Source: Alentia gelatinosa (Eukaryota > Annelida > Polychaeta > Phyllodocida > Polynoidae). Taken from it: 64,000 nt of DNA. Positions within the stretch are counted from its first letter, which is position 1, and each line of letters starts with the position of its first letter. Shown one piece after another: positions 37,215 to 49,721 of the stretch. The stretch is taken from NCBI GenBank assembly GCA_950022655.1, contig OX465579.1, positions 49,145,950 to 49,209,949 of the forward strand, written 5' to 3'. The position numbers and the translations under genes were made by a program. The notes under the pieces are model-generated. The model saw only the letters and a program-made list of their open reading frames with translations. It ran no database searches and was not told the origin of the DNA.

Positions 37215-40200
37215 TAAAACTGTCGTTCGTCACTATTGCATCCTATCTTATGTTAAATGTTTTGTAACTACATATGTATGTTACATTGTTTTTATATACC
37301 GTTGCTGATATAGGAATCAAGAAAAATATAGACTGTGATTCGGAAGGTCAACATGTGTGCTGATGACGCCCTGCTAACATTCAGATCACCTGGAAATGAA
37401 CCTTATCAGGGTCACCCCAATATTACAAATATCAGTTCCCAAAATGAGATGTTGACACACTATTTATTGTTCTCTATTCCAGATGATTGTATTGTGATAA
37501 CCTGAAAATACGCACAAATACTTGTTACTTTCCTATTGTATTCATTCCTGCCCTGACATCCCAAAACATTGGCTCATAAGAATAATCAAAGTGTTGAATT
37601 TTCACAAATTTGAAGTGGACCTCCGATTTTTCGTGAAGTGTAGCAGTTCGACAGGCTTTACTTCTACCTAGACACAGACACACGAATGTGACATCTGTGT
37701 TTTAGCGGCATTCTTTATGTATAACCAGGCGTGTGACTCGCCTGATGGAGTTCTTTCACAGTGCTACATCAGATCGGGGACCTCCATGACCATATATACG
37801 TCAGTGCTCCTAAACACAGGGTCATTTTCATGACAAAGCGCCTCGTTTGTTTCTCTCCCACAGCCCTGGATTTCAGCGCCGACAAGGAGGGCTTTTTGCC
37901 TGGCCAGCGTCCATGATTGGGCAATTGTGTCGGGTCCACCTGTCGTGGCGAGCGGCGCAGTGCTTGATGTATGCGCTTACCTGGACCGACTGACCGGACT
38001 CGGTCTGTTATTGGTCACCGCCGCCCGCCCTGAGGACATTAGAGACCCTAGCGGTGGAGGCGCAGACTACAGGCTGGCTACAGCCGGAGGTCTGTTCCCG
38101 GCCCCCGGGCATGGAGCGTGAAGGGACCAGATTGTACTGCGACAGGTCGTCTCTCTCCAGGAGGCCCATACTGCGTGTAACTGTCTCTCAATAAACACTC
38201 TGCGGTAGGCAAATACTGCATCCAACAGTCTATCTATAGACATTCTCTAGTGGGCACACGTATATGTAACTGTCTATAGGTGGACAGATTCCATTAGGCA
38301 GAAACAGTATACATGTAGCAGTCTAGCCAGTATAACTAACCCTGTCCCAAAACAGTGTTGGTTTGCTCTCAATGCTGAACACTAGAGATCGTCGATATTT
38401 GTTGTTGATAAAAAGACTTCTGATGTATAAAACAAATTCATAAGCAATAAATATATACCAATTTGTTTTTGCATCGCTTTAAGACAGTGTGTTCTCGTTT
38501 TATATCTGTGAATTTAGAAGTAATTTTCAAGTGAAGCTTCCCAGCTTCTTAAGTCCAGCCACTTTGTTCGTTCTTTCTCGCTGGTTCTCTAACTGCTGTA
38601 CCTCACATATTCATATGGAACTGCTGTTCACCCCTTCAATAAAGATGAGGGGTGAATATCTTAACATAGTAACAGTCTATCTATGCATGATACATGGGAA
38701 TTGTGGTGTCCCCAATTAGCTGCCACAGGGAAGGAAGATGGGGGATGGGGAGGATACCTCCACATCTATTGACAATTTCATTCTATTCTAAGACCCTACT
38801 GATAAAGTAATGGGTATATTTCAGGTAACCTAAATGTAAGGGTGGGGGGGGGGGGGGGGGGTGAGAGTTAAGAGTTATCTTAGCATCTTCCAATGTTTGG
38901 GTCGGCGTGCATCTGTCGTGATAGAGGTGTGTGATTAAAGTGTCCTGGCATCCTTTCTCCTCCCTCCCCTTTCAGGAACCCTTTTCAATGTCTATACTTA
39001 AATGATCACCCACAGCTTTATGTACTTTAGAATGTGAGGATTCCACGCGATCCCCAAAAAAGGCTCCGTCCTGATTCATGTGTTCGTAGGGACACCTTTT
39101 GGCATTATTTTGCACCGGGGTTTCATAATCATAACAAACCGAGTGGGGAAAACTAGTAAAATGTGAAAGCTTTCGTTTTTTTATATTCAATTCTTATCAA
39201 TCTTAATCATCACGTTAGTGTTGGTACAATTATATTCCGTAGTCACTTAAATAATATGGACTTCAGAGCTTCACTTACTCACGATTCAGTTCAACAGGTC
39301 ACATTGCGAATGCTATTTTGATAGTCAACCCCTCAGGGTCAGGAGAATTTAATAACCTGTGTGAACGTTATATCATATATAATGATAACAATTTATATGA
39401 GCTTCCTAATTAAAGAGATGAGACCATGATTCGGGACCTGTTATCAAAGTTATCAATTTATGCGCACGTCTTATTCGCATCAAGCAGCACAGTCATTTTG
39501 AAATTCGTAATTAGTCGTAGTGAAACACCTTCTCTAGTCTAATCATACCGAACTATCTTTGGCATACATGTATATGCAATACGTAATGTTTAAAAAAGGA
39601 GATCATATCATTATAATCTTGAACAAGCAATAGTAATGAAGATATATTGTCCCCCAGTATTAGTTATGAGATTTATATTTGCCAGGCATGGTAATACAAT
39701 TTTATAGACTGGTCATACGAGTATTTCAAGTTAGTCGGTCTTACCCATATTAAACGTGCCACTATGTTAAGTGTTTATATATTAAACCGTTATAGAATAG
39801 AACTCCTTAAGAGTCTACTTCACCAGAATCTCGGGGGAGGCCATTCCGATTGTGCTTATTATAACTTGTCAGGTCAGTGAGGGGTCGGCCATGAGCCTGT
39901 TCTGACTTTAGGACCCAACACAGGGTGGCATGGACATATATGAAGGCGGCCATGCATATCAATCTACATGGCCGGGTATGCCTTATCCCAGAACGCAGAG
40001 ACACAAACAACCACAGGGTGCTATTCAGGACAGACAGGGCAATGGCTCTCACAAAGTCACTCACCCATGTCCAAATGCAATGGTGAGAATTATTGGTTTC
40101 TGTTATGATCCACAGAGGTATCTCTATATGAGTGTATTGGACGAAATAATCTACAGGTCATATGAGGAATTCCACGTAGACCAAACTGGTCTGACCGGAG

Positions 40201-43200
40201 ATATTTCTCCTGTGGCTGTGTATCATGTGTTCTTGGTTAACTAGATATGAAAACCGTTTGCCGATTTCATATTTCGATCAGATTTAATAGAATTTTCCTT
40301 CACAGAAATTTATCACAGGGAGGATTCAAGCAGTCACAGGTTTCAGTCGCTGGAAGTGCCCTCTTGTGTGAAAATGGCGTCAGTCGACGTCATGCAGGGT
40401 TACACCTAGACTGACCGCCGTCATGTTCCAGATACTCATTGATTTTAACTTACTTGTGACTGTTTATTCTTTAGAAGTAAGTGCAGGTTTCGATGAGAAT
40501 AGCCATCAAAACCAACAGGTTCTCTATTTGAGATGGATAGTAAAACCTCACACACAAATGCACTTCTATTGCTTTTGCTTTCTACGTATATTGGTTTTTG
40601 CATCTCGTCGATTCGAACACTATGTCTTAAAAATGATCAAAGGGCAGTCCCCTACAAAGACAAAAAGAAATTAGTATATCGGTGTTTGTCGTTTAGGAAT
40701 CCCGATTACATGTACGATGATCATCAGAAAACGTGATTTAAAACATGTCATAAATACTGTATTAACCAAGGCAGAGCTCTGTCTAGGTACAATAACTGTT
40801 TATATAATAGTCAGCAATTTTAGGAAGTAGGGCGATTATAGTGTTGGGAGACCTACATCGTAATTACTAACAGAGACACGGGGTGGCGAGTATAAATGAG
40901 GATGGGAGTAAAAATCCAACAATTAACGTTATTGTTGGCACCAGTAGACTCCTGCTCCTACGATCAATCGTACTTTCTCGTGATTTTCATTGCACGGCAT
41001 GCATAATTGAGCGTCTGACCCAGAAATGGTCTCAGACTCACGGTGAAAGAGTGCATGTGCATGCGCGTAGATGTACAGGAGTTAACGTGAGTTCTACGTG
41101 CATTGGGCGCTCACGTGAAAAGGCTGTGTGACCGAGACCTCAATGTACTTGACATCTGCGGTTTGGGGACGACACAACGTGCCCAATCTGAACAGCACGT
41201 GTTACACTTGGTGTATTCACCAATTTGTAAACAATTTAAACACACCAATCCATTTTGATTGTATGAATGCATATAATATACATATACATACATACATTCA
41301 TGTATAACATATACTAACAACCATATTGGTTGGGCACAGCTTTTTTTAAACATATTTTTATTGATGGTAATATTGCCTATATGGGCATGTTCTGCTGTGC
41401 ATTTTATGGTTATGGGTAATTCACTATAAATACACATGATATAAGTTATCAGGCTCGAAAATGTTAAAAAAAAGAAAGAAAAGAGCCGAAACTCAAGCGT
41501 GTGTGTATTTGTGTGAATATACATGCACATTTATGTACTCGACAACTTCAAAGGACATGAGTACACGTGTTTGGATTGTTTTGGGCCAGAACTGGACTCC
41601 ACTTGTTAATTTTCTGGACTCCACTTGAATTACGTAACCGCCCGCAGCAGCACAATACCTAAAGCCTGGAGGAGGACAGAACAGGACGACATGATGCAAA
41701 CAGCTGATCGATAAGTCATAACTCATTCAATAGTTTCGCGTCGCCCGCACTGGGTGCTGGCCGAACTGCCACGAGTGTGCAAGTCGACTTGCGCAGTGAG
41801 CGGCGCGGAGAATGACGAGGGACAAGTCCCAGCGACCGTTCTGACACGTGGTTGTTTAGTTGTGAATTCCTCCAGTAAGGACTACGCACGAACGAATGTG
41901 TTTATATCATATACAGTAATACAGAGAATGTTGTTCTGTCAATCAACACCAATGGCAAATCTCATTTCAAACATGAATTAAATAGCAAGGGTATTTAATT
42001 AGCTTTGAATATTTTCTCCTAGAAGAATATCACACAGCCCTCATAGCGTCCATTTGATATGATACATCTACTATTGACGATAGGTATCCCTAAATATAGC
42101 AAATCCTAAAAATCCTTAGAGTTCCACCGATCCTCAATTTTAGAGACTTTTGGAATAATTCATATCATATATATAATTGACATCCAACAGTTCCTTTACT
42201 TATATGGATATGTGATAGCTGAACCCCGCCCACTTGTTGACCACGTCTGGTCGGTTTCTCGTCCTCTGGGGCGACCTAGATACACATTTTTTCAAATTCA
42301 ACAATAACAGTAAAAGATCAGCATCTAGTTTCCGAATTCAATGTATCATATGAATTCAGTCATGCATCACGCAGTAGTAAGTTGCTTTGGAGTAGCTACG
42401 TCTATTATATGGTATTGTTATTAAAATATTGACCAGTCAACGGTCCTTATACACAACAAGTAGAAGTGCTATCTAGAACACCTTGTGTTACTATTCCGGC
42501 TCTTACAGTTCTGGTCCCATATAGCATAAAAACTGGACTGAGTTACTATCCAATTGTCGTGCCCATTGACATACCATGGTAGGCTGAACTGTGTTGGATA
42601 ATATGTGGTATTCTCTAGAAACCCCTGAAAGTAGGCCACATGGCTTCACGCACGTCATGCGAACATTGAAATGTAACTGTATTTAGTGAGTAGGATCGTC
42701 ACCAATTCTATCAGCATCAGAGAACTTTGTTATGACAACTGTGTCTGTTGTCGAGGTTCATTAATCAAACATATCAATTTTAAAGCTTAATTATCACGTG
42801 TAGATTGTGCAGTCAATGAACGTTGAACTCAAAATATGACAGCTTATTTCTATCTATCAAAGCCTATGTAGGAACTCCCCTCTGCCATCCCCACCCCTTC
42901 CATTGGCTGGTATAGTTTAAATATGTCAAATATTCTTAACCTTGTAGTCTTTTTTCTCTTTTTTCATCAAATTAGTACAGCTATGAAACATAATCGGGTG
43001 CTAGCAATTGGGACACGAATCAGATGAATAACATTGGCTGCTATGGTTACACGCGACACACATACTAAAATACCAGGATACAGAACTAAGGTCACTAAAT
43101 AATATATGTGTGCATTATTTGTCAGGGCCATGTTTGAACGAGCTCTACTGAAATAAATAACATACCATGTTTTAGAAAATGGGTCACAGCTTGTAGTGTG

Positions 43201-44394
43201 TTATTTGCTCAGATGCTCTGAGATCGATACGTTTTTGAGTAGAGATCCATTAGTCGACTGCGTTTCATCAGAGGGACAGGCGGGAGTTGGCATGTAATAA
43301 TCCTTATTACTAAGTTCTACGTGAAAAAATAGGTACATGTATATTATAATCTGATTTTCTTCTCTCCTTGAGTTTATATTCATAAAAAGATGTGCCAACA
43401 CCCCAAATTACTTGATGTTTCGCTGGAAAAAGTGTATGAACACCTATACAACTGTACCATCATCCTCTATACAATTACAGCCTATTTTAAGAGGCACCTT
43501 TCCTTGCCATTATAATAATCCCTTGTGGGGGTAGCTATTAGAGGTTTAGATGTAGATTAGGCAAGTCACCTTTCTGAATCCTCCGTGCGCACTTCGCAAA
43601 CTACAGGGGTCTGTTTGTGTGCGAGATTATGCTTTGGGTTGGGGAGTACATGGGGAGGGCGAGGGCTGAGGTCCTGTGAGGCAGTCATGCATAACGTACA
43701 CCAGGCCTTAAGCTTACACATTTTACGTTTCAGGATCGTGAGGAGGAGGGGAAGGAAGGATAGTTACCCACCGGAAGTCAGAGTTAAATCACCTGTCATG
43801 AGACATGTGGAGACAACAAGGACTGGTATGTAGGGATCCAAATATGGCGATGGGGTTACCACTGGAGCCTATACTCATTAGGACATGACTGTACACAGTA
43901 CTGAAGTTTGCTAGGAGCATATATCTCATCAACAGAGGGTTACTTTTGAGTAATGTTAATTCTCTCCATGGATTCTTATATCATAGATAGCATCACTATC
44001 AAAACAACCGTCTTCTATTGAAGGCCTATAGATTTCATTTCAAGACCTGATGGTACAATCAACGTAACTATTTATGACATGTTAATGATATATATGAAGT
44101 TCTACACAACGTGTTTCTTGGAAGTCCTGGTCCGTGTTTTGTGTATTCCTGTGTGGATAGGGGTTAATCCTTACTAAAATGGCAGGTTGGTTGAAACTCC
44201 AGCTCAGATTTCTGTACTTAATTATCCTTTAGACAAATGTGTTTCTCCATTTATATATATATATATAAAGATTCTTAGATGTCTACGCCCTATAACTATA
44301 GAACTCTGAAACAAACAAATGTAATTGTCCATATGTCAAAACAGAACAGTAATAGTGGGAGGGAGACTTAACATGTGTGTACAGGAATACTTAC

Positions 44395-44850
44395 CACATA
44401 GGCCGGGAAATGATGCTTGTCATTATTTTGTTTATATTTCTTTTGGAACTGACTCTGTGCTGACATGGGTTGCATGATATGCATGGCATCCATGCTGATC
44501 TGTGGAGCCTTGGCTTGCTTCGAAATGACATTTTGCCTGTCAAAGGCTTTGGGGGCGTGCATAGCATTGATTATACCCATGGCTTGCCCGTCCAGCCCTT
44601 TAAAGTTGGACTGCGACTTGGGCAAGTGGTGCGAACAGTAGATCTCCATTTCCTGGCCCTCCATATGTGTGTAGTAGGTCTTCATCGTCAGGTGCTGGCC
44701 GCACTCGTAACACTTGAAGCACATCTTGTGGAAGAAGCGCCCATTGACGCGCCCCGTCTTCTCGGCTTGGTACACCGCCTGCTTGCATCGTGTACAGATA
44801 TCTTGGAGTTTGGGAATGAACAAACTACTCAAACTGACTGGCACCGACAT
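44395..44850 (-). CDS. First coding exon of hillarin-like LIM/transglutaminase-like protein
   Basis: This exon encodes residues 1-152. A canonical LIM domain is visible with zinc ligands C19, C22, H41, C44 and C47, C50, C72, H75 (spacing Cx2C-x18-Hx2C-x2-Cx2C-x21-Cx2H). After the finger come the segments LTMKTYYT, EIYCSHHLPK and GLDGQAMGI, which I recognise from the hillarin / C. elegans LTD-1 family, where an N-terminal LIM domain precedes a transglutaminase-like (KY) domain. Family members are cytoskeleton-associated proteins, linked to the cell cortex, septins or muscle. The start is the ATG at 44850-44848 in a good context (CCGCC before ATG). The 3' boundary is TATGTG followed by the strong donor gtaagt, so the exon is 456 nt and ends in phase 0. 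It joins in frame to the next exon about 33.9 kb away. LIM identity is firm; the family assignment is from memory of sequence patterns. Confidence 0.85.
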
Positions 44851-45560
44851 GGCGGGGGAAAGGGTGTGTCACCTTGACGGAGTGAAAAACCAAACCAGTC
44901 ACGGCTTCTACAAAATACAACCACCTCGACGACCCGGTACACACGGTGAATCCACAACACTCCGCTATGTTCCCACCAACAGTTCACGTAATTTGGTATC
45001 CAAACTAGTATCCAAACACGTTTTCACTGGTAAGTCCGTATATGGTCCTTTGGGGGTGACTTCTAGGTCCGGGTACTTCTCCGTCTTCCGTCTGTCTGTC
45101 TCTCGTCTTGCGCAGAAAGGTACGTACTCCTCGCTTGGTTCGGCTCTAGAAGACTGATTTGGGGCCGAGTAGAGGACGGAGGTGGCGGCGGAGGGGTGGG
45201 CGGACGTGGCCGGGCCGCCGCGGTCTGAATCCCGCTCTCTCTGTGTACGCAGGTAAATCGGCCGCCAAGCCTCGGCGGCGGTGGCGGTGGTGGTGTCGGT
45301 GGTGGTGGGTGAGTCAGCCTCGCGGCGCCTATACCTTACCAGGTAGAGCCAGCCCCGCCACTCTCCTCCCACAGCTACCTGTTTGTGTACGCGGCCCTGT
45401 TTTGGGAGACTCCTCACGGACTGCGGGGGGAGAGCGTGAGCAGTGGAGCGTGACGCGGAGGTGAGTGAGTGACGTGTGTATGTGTGTTGTGCGGCAGTGG
45501 GCTGCGACCCAACGTAACGACGGCCGGGGGATCGTTTCTTCCCTCGCCTCGACAAATTTC
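44851..45560 (-). promoter_or_regulatory. GC/CpG-rich 5' flank and probable promoter/5'UTR of the hillarin-like gene
   Basis: This is the most GC- and CpG-rich stretch of the window, with GGC/GGT-type triplet repeats around 45270-45310, and it lies immediately upstream of the LIM-exon ATG. No TATA box was recognised in the minus orientation, so a dispersed CpG-type start is likely. A 196-codon minus-strand reading frame covers 44965-45555 and stops 114 bp before the LIM ATG. It is arginine/serine-rich with no domain and is probably a by-product of high GC, though part could be leader or upstream ORF. The exact start site cannot be read from the sequence. Confidence 0.5.
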
Positions 45561-48500
45561 ACCAACTCCCAAAAGCGTCTTTAGGTTAGGCCTCAGTCGT
45601 TTGTGGCAACCCTCCCCACATTGTGCACTCCCTGTGAGTTATACGCAATGATCGCCTATTCACCCCAGTGTCTGAAAATTCAGAGTGAGTAGAAGTTCTC
45701 CATACGTTACTCGACAGCATACCCCAGGGCAGTTCGGAGCCAGCCCGACTGAGTCGTGCTGCACGCCTGAGTGAACCGCTATAAATAGAACAACACCAAT
45801 CGGTCTCTCCCATGTGGTGGTTTCGCCGGGGTCTGATCCCCACCACCACCTTGTAGTCGTTTCCACCCCCTTGTCACCCTCCCCCACCACCACATGTACA
45901 TAGGTATAATATTTGTAGATTTAACACCAAAGGGGTCATACATCGATCTACTACGAGTGCCCGCATATCCGACTGGATATGCTTAATCATGTTTTGATTT
46001 CTTCGAGATACAATTCCTCGGGAATATACTTTTATGCATGAGACTCTCGGGTGTCATTGTGACCCCTTTTCAAAGGCCTTTTTCACACTTTGGTCCCCGA
46101 CTATATACCACTGGATGATAAAGTAGATCGCACACCATATCACCATTCCATTTACGGTGTTTGCCTAAGACACTAACGCCCCCGAGTGTTAACGCTTGCG
46201 AGACCGGTCTATATCATACCATAGGTACATTTTTGCGGGGTTCTCTGAGACCGAGTCGGGTAAACAGGAATATGAATGGTGACACATTTACACAGTCACG
46301 ACAGTCTGGAGTTGACCTGTGTCTGCCCCTCGCAGCCACCTGTGCTCTGACAAAGAGTGGGAATTGCCCCCGATAACCAGGTATTGATCTGGAGTCTGCT
46401 CACCTGGGCGGGAGTGCAGGCATGGCTGGTGGCGAGGGTTGGGGTTGAAGGGGTGGGGGTGTGCCGCCAGCCAGACTCCCCCGACACTATCGGGTCTTCA
46501 TAATTAACTTATTAAATTCACATCAATTTCTCCTCTATGCTTAGTAGGATGGGTCTTACGGATATAGAGATGTGTTATGTTCGCGAAAAATCCCACCCTA
46601 AAAGGAACACTAAAAACAAAAAAACCTAACCTCTAGGCTACATACTTCACATTCAAATTTAAGTTAGATTGTCTGCGTACATAATAAAGTGGCTATCCTA
46701 TGACTGTGTTACCATGAAGGTTTCGTTTCCTGGGATCATTGTATAAAAAAAATCACTCAGGCAAGCTAAAAAAAATATCGAACTGGAGATTTTTTTTCAA
46801 ACCACCGAACCACGTGTGACACAGACCCTTCCACGTCCTATCCCACACGCGCACACGTACATCCATCATGCGCACTTGATGAAAAGCCGGTTTAACCCCC
46901 AAAATCGACTATTGGACAATAGAAGCGTGACAGCTGGGCTCTGTGCAGGGTGCAAACTACGCATCCCTCGTGAACTCAAGGTCCCGGATGCAGTTAAGGA
47001 ATGTCAGCCTTCGTGATTCTGGTCAGCCGTACCACGTGACCTTTGATTTTCCGAACCACCCACAGCACGCGCGTGCGCAGGAGGGACCCTGGGGCTCTAG
47101 CAGAGTAAATGTGCCCGCCTATTCCACACTCATGGTATTCCCACGAGGTGTAGACCTAATTAACAGGTTCACTTGATACCAGTATGGCGCTGGTTGTTGG
47201 GTCCCTCTCGACATGTAGCACTGCCCGGTCAATTGATTAGCAAACCTGTTTAATTGACTAATTAGACGGACAGTCTGGTACGTTGTTACCGCGCACTTGA
47301 TCATGCACCACTGATTCCATTAAAAGAGCCCAAGTTTCACATTACCAGTAAAACTTCAGAGGATCTAGAGAAGAAATTAACGCAAGGTGGCCATATGGTA
47401 TAGATCAATCCCAAGAATCGATCCCATTAAATTGTAGATCACCACGAAGTCTACCCATCCATAACCAGCATTTGGGATATAATCACTAATTACAAATTGC
47501 ACGAATAATCAACCCAGTTGAACTAAGCTCGAAAACGAATACAGAAAATCGAATGTTATAAAAGTTACTAGACTTTTGATCAGTTCGGACTTGGAATTAT
47601 CATATGGACCCTTAAGTTTACACATCTCGAGTATCGAAATGATGGAGTTAAGCATTGGCATTGAGAGCATAATCTATCTGTTGTGAGATCCAAATATACT
47701 TACTGATGTATAAAGTATTTTAGTCAATTTGTGTCGGCAAAACTAAAAGGCTGATGCATAGCAAATATTGGCAGGTACTCGATGTCACAACGTTAACTTA
47801 ATATTTGGGTTAGGAGCCTTAGGAATTGCAGTTTTTATGTTGTGAGGTGGGCGGTAGTAACACAACTCATCATAGTTATATAAGTTGCGCCCAACCCTTC
47901 TGTGACATGCTTCTAATTCAAGCCCCCAGGCGGTTCATGGGTATCTTCATTGATCATTTCCATTCTATTTAACTATGCCGAACAATGCGCACAAGAAAGT
48001 GTAATATACTATAAGCTGCAGAATTAACCCACGGTGTCACCCACGAGTGCCTTTATGCTTTTATTGTCAGTGGGCTTACCTTCCTCTTCATTGGGAAATC
48101 TGAATATGGACCGACATTTATGTCTAATCATGTTTATTATCCACATTGTGTACATTGCATATCTTCCATGTGGAGAAAAGTCAGTACTCATTATGATCCA
48201 AAAAAGGCGGATCTTTACGATCAAGGAAGTTATATATGACTCTACCAAATGATTGATATAGGCATACATAATGCAGTGAATTAGTCATGTCCTGCATGCA
48301 ACACACACCAACGATTCACAATAATTTGTGTAAATAATTCAGTTAAATTATTGCATCTACTGGTACATGTATATGTTTTAGTATTACTGGGATAAACATA
48401 CATTATTTTTGTTTATTTGGTTGCAGTATCTTTCAGTATTACTGAGCTTTTAAGATACAATAAAGAAAAGCATTCTTACAAAGTGATAAAGAACGTGTTT

Positions 48501-49030
48501 GTACATAGAGATGCAAAACTTACAGGCCTTAAATGACCATAAAGTAAAGAGATGGTGAGTGATAGATAGGTACACGATCGTAATCTTGGAATTCACAGGT
48601 GTCTATTGATCGTTGAAATTCCTCTTTTTCTGTCATATGCTGGGTACAAAAGGTAATATCCCTTAAGTTTTCACCCTCTTACACAGCATACTTCTCACCC
48701 TCTTGCACATCGTACTGTAGATGAGTAGATAAACGTGTTTACATGATATACAAGGTCTAGCAATTTGATCAGTATCACATTTATTGGCATTACAAACAAA
48801 ATGATGAATATAGATATTACGGTCAGACACATATGCTATTATATATGATATTCCTTCTACTAATATATACACGTTTGGGTCTAAGTTACATGGATTTGCG
48901 TAATAGTGTGTTCTAAAGAAATTAATAGATTAAATATCTCACGCACGTGCGATTAATTGCACAAAATTGGCACGTTGTTAGATCAATCCCTATTTGTCAT
49001 GCAGTACAGAACGTGACATCCAGTCATATA
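45561..49030. other. Intergenic region between hillarin-like promoter and small plus-strand gene
   Basis: About 3.5 kb. A plus-strand TATAAATAG sits at 45780-45788 with no gene visible after it. CpG-richer pockets occur near 46160-46490 and 46810-47110. The remainder is AT-rich, with no recognisable exon, RNA gene or clear repeat. Confidence 0.5.
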
Positions 49031-49294
49031 TTACATATGAGCGGCGGACCCCAGTTCTCCGGCGAAACCGGTGCGAAGTTAAAGTTCACACCTTTAATTC
49101 GCACCTTCTGGTCGGTGTGGGTCTGAAGTCCTCTTCACAGACCGCACCGCGGGGAGGGAAGGGGTAGGTTCACACCTGGTCAGTGAATCCTCTTAGAACC
49201 TGTTCTCACGCCTGACGGTGCCGCGCGACACGAGCGACTCAACATTGATACCGCTGAGCCGCTCCGCACCGTGAGCCACTCAGTACAACCCCCT

Positions 49295-49300
49295 TATAAA
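49295..49300 (+). promoter_or_regulatory. TATA box of the small single-exon gene
   Basis: TATAAA in the context CCCTTATAAACCCC. Initiator-like TCACTC and TCAGC lie about 28-33 bp downstream (49322-49330), giving a leader of only about 20 nt before the ATG at 49347. The upstream 250 bp are CpG-rich and include an inverted repeat at 49070-49105. Confidence 0.6.
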
Positions 49301-49346
49301 CCCCAGCACTGTGCTGTGGTGTCACTCAGCACATGACACTCACGAC

Positions 49347-49721
49347 ATGGCTACTACTGCTCACATCACCACCTCCCCCGCTGTCAGCTTCCAGACGGAC
49401 GTCCAGCTCGCCTTCCAGGTGCACCGTATGATGACACACAGACAGGGGCAGCTCGACAAACTCTCGAGGCACATCGAGGTGCTCAGCGAGACCGTGTGTC
49501 AACTGCGGGTCCGCTTCGAGCGCGCCTACCGTCTCAAACGTCGCCCCTTCTGGTACAATCTCCACCTGAGGATCCTCACCCTGGAAGGACTGCTCAACGC
49601 CTTCATCCAGCTGGCCGACAAGTGTCTGGACAACATTCAGTACCTGCGCGTGTGTCTGCGCATGGTACACACCCAGCAGGCAGCACATGATGTGCGCATA
49701 GAGGAAGACATGGAGGAGTGA
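49347..49721 (+). CDS. Single-exon gene for an unidentified 124-residue helical protein
   Basis: The frame starts at ATG 49347 and ends with TGA at 49721. Third positions are overwhelmingly G or C (CTC, CTG, CAG, GAC, AAG), in sharp contrast to the flanks, which is good evidence of coding. After a Ser/Thr-rich start (MATTAHITTSP) the protein is amphipathic and helical: QVHRMMTHRQGQLDKLSRHI, ETVCQLRVRFERAYRLKRR, LRILTLEGLLNAFIQLADK, and an acidic tail EEDMEE. There is no signal peptide or membrane helix. I do not recognise the family. The compact layout (TATA box, short leader, no introns, AATAAA about 330 bp after the stop) resembles inducible immediate-early-type genes, which is inference only. 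An ATG at 49333 opens an overlapping 33-codon frame in another phase. A processed retrocopy is unlikely because it has its own TATA promoter and no A-tail. Confidence 0.75.
   Translation: MATTAHITTSPAVSFQTDVQLAFQVHRMMTHRQGQLDKLSRHIEVLSETVCQLRVRFERAYRLKRRPFWYNLHLRILTLEGLLNAFIQLADKCLDNIQYLRVCLRMVHTQQAAHDVRIEEDMEE

Larger units (their letters stand above)
34031..44394 (-). other. Intron 1, right part
   Basis: About 10.4 kb up to the LIM exon. It contains promoter-like CpG pockets at 34555-34700 and 35229-35306, a candidate plus-strand 3' exon at 37001-37214, a CpG-rich pocket at 37861-38121, a degenerate repeat of about 45 bp at 38170-38330 (GTAACTGTCTAT-type phrases), an 18-bp poly-G tract at 38844-38861, and a YY1/CRE-like cluster near 40371-40395. 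No further hillarin exon was recognised. Confidence 0.45.

Noticed and set aside
39930..40244. 104-codon plus-strand frame beginning MDIYEGG
   Set aside because: Protein-like in part, but no recognised family, no promoter or splice support and no codon bias against the background; not strong enough to call.
44470..44877. Plus-strand frame antisense to the LIM exon
   Set aside because: It is a shadow of the LIM coding sequence, which carries the real zinc-ligand pattern on the other strand.
45780..45788. Plus-strand TATAAATAG as a promoter
   Set aside because: No open frame with coding character or splice donor follows within the expected distance.
49326..49688. 120-codon minus-strand frame antisense to the small gene
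   Set aside because: A by-product of high GC third positions; the plus frame has the TATA box, initiator and polyadenylation signal.
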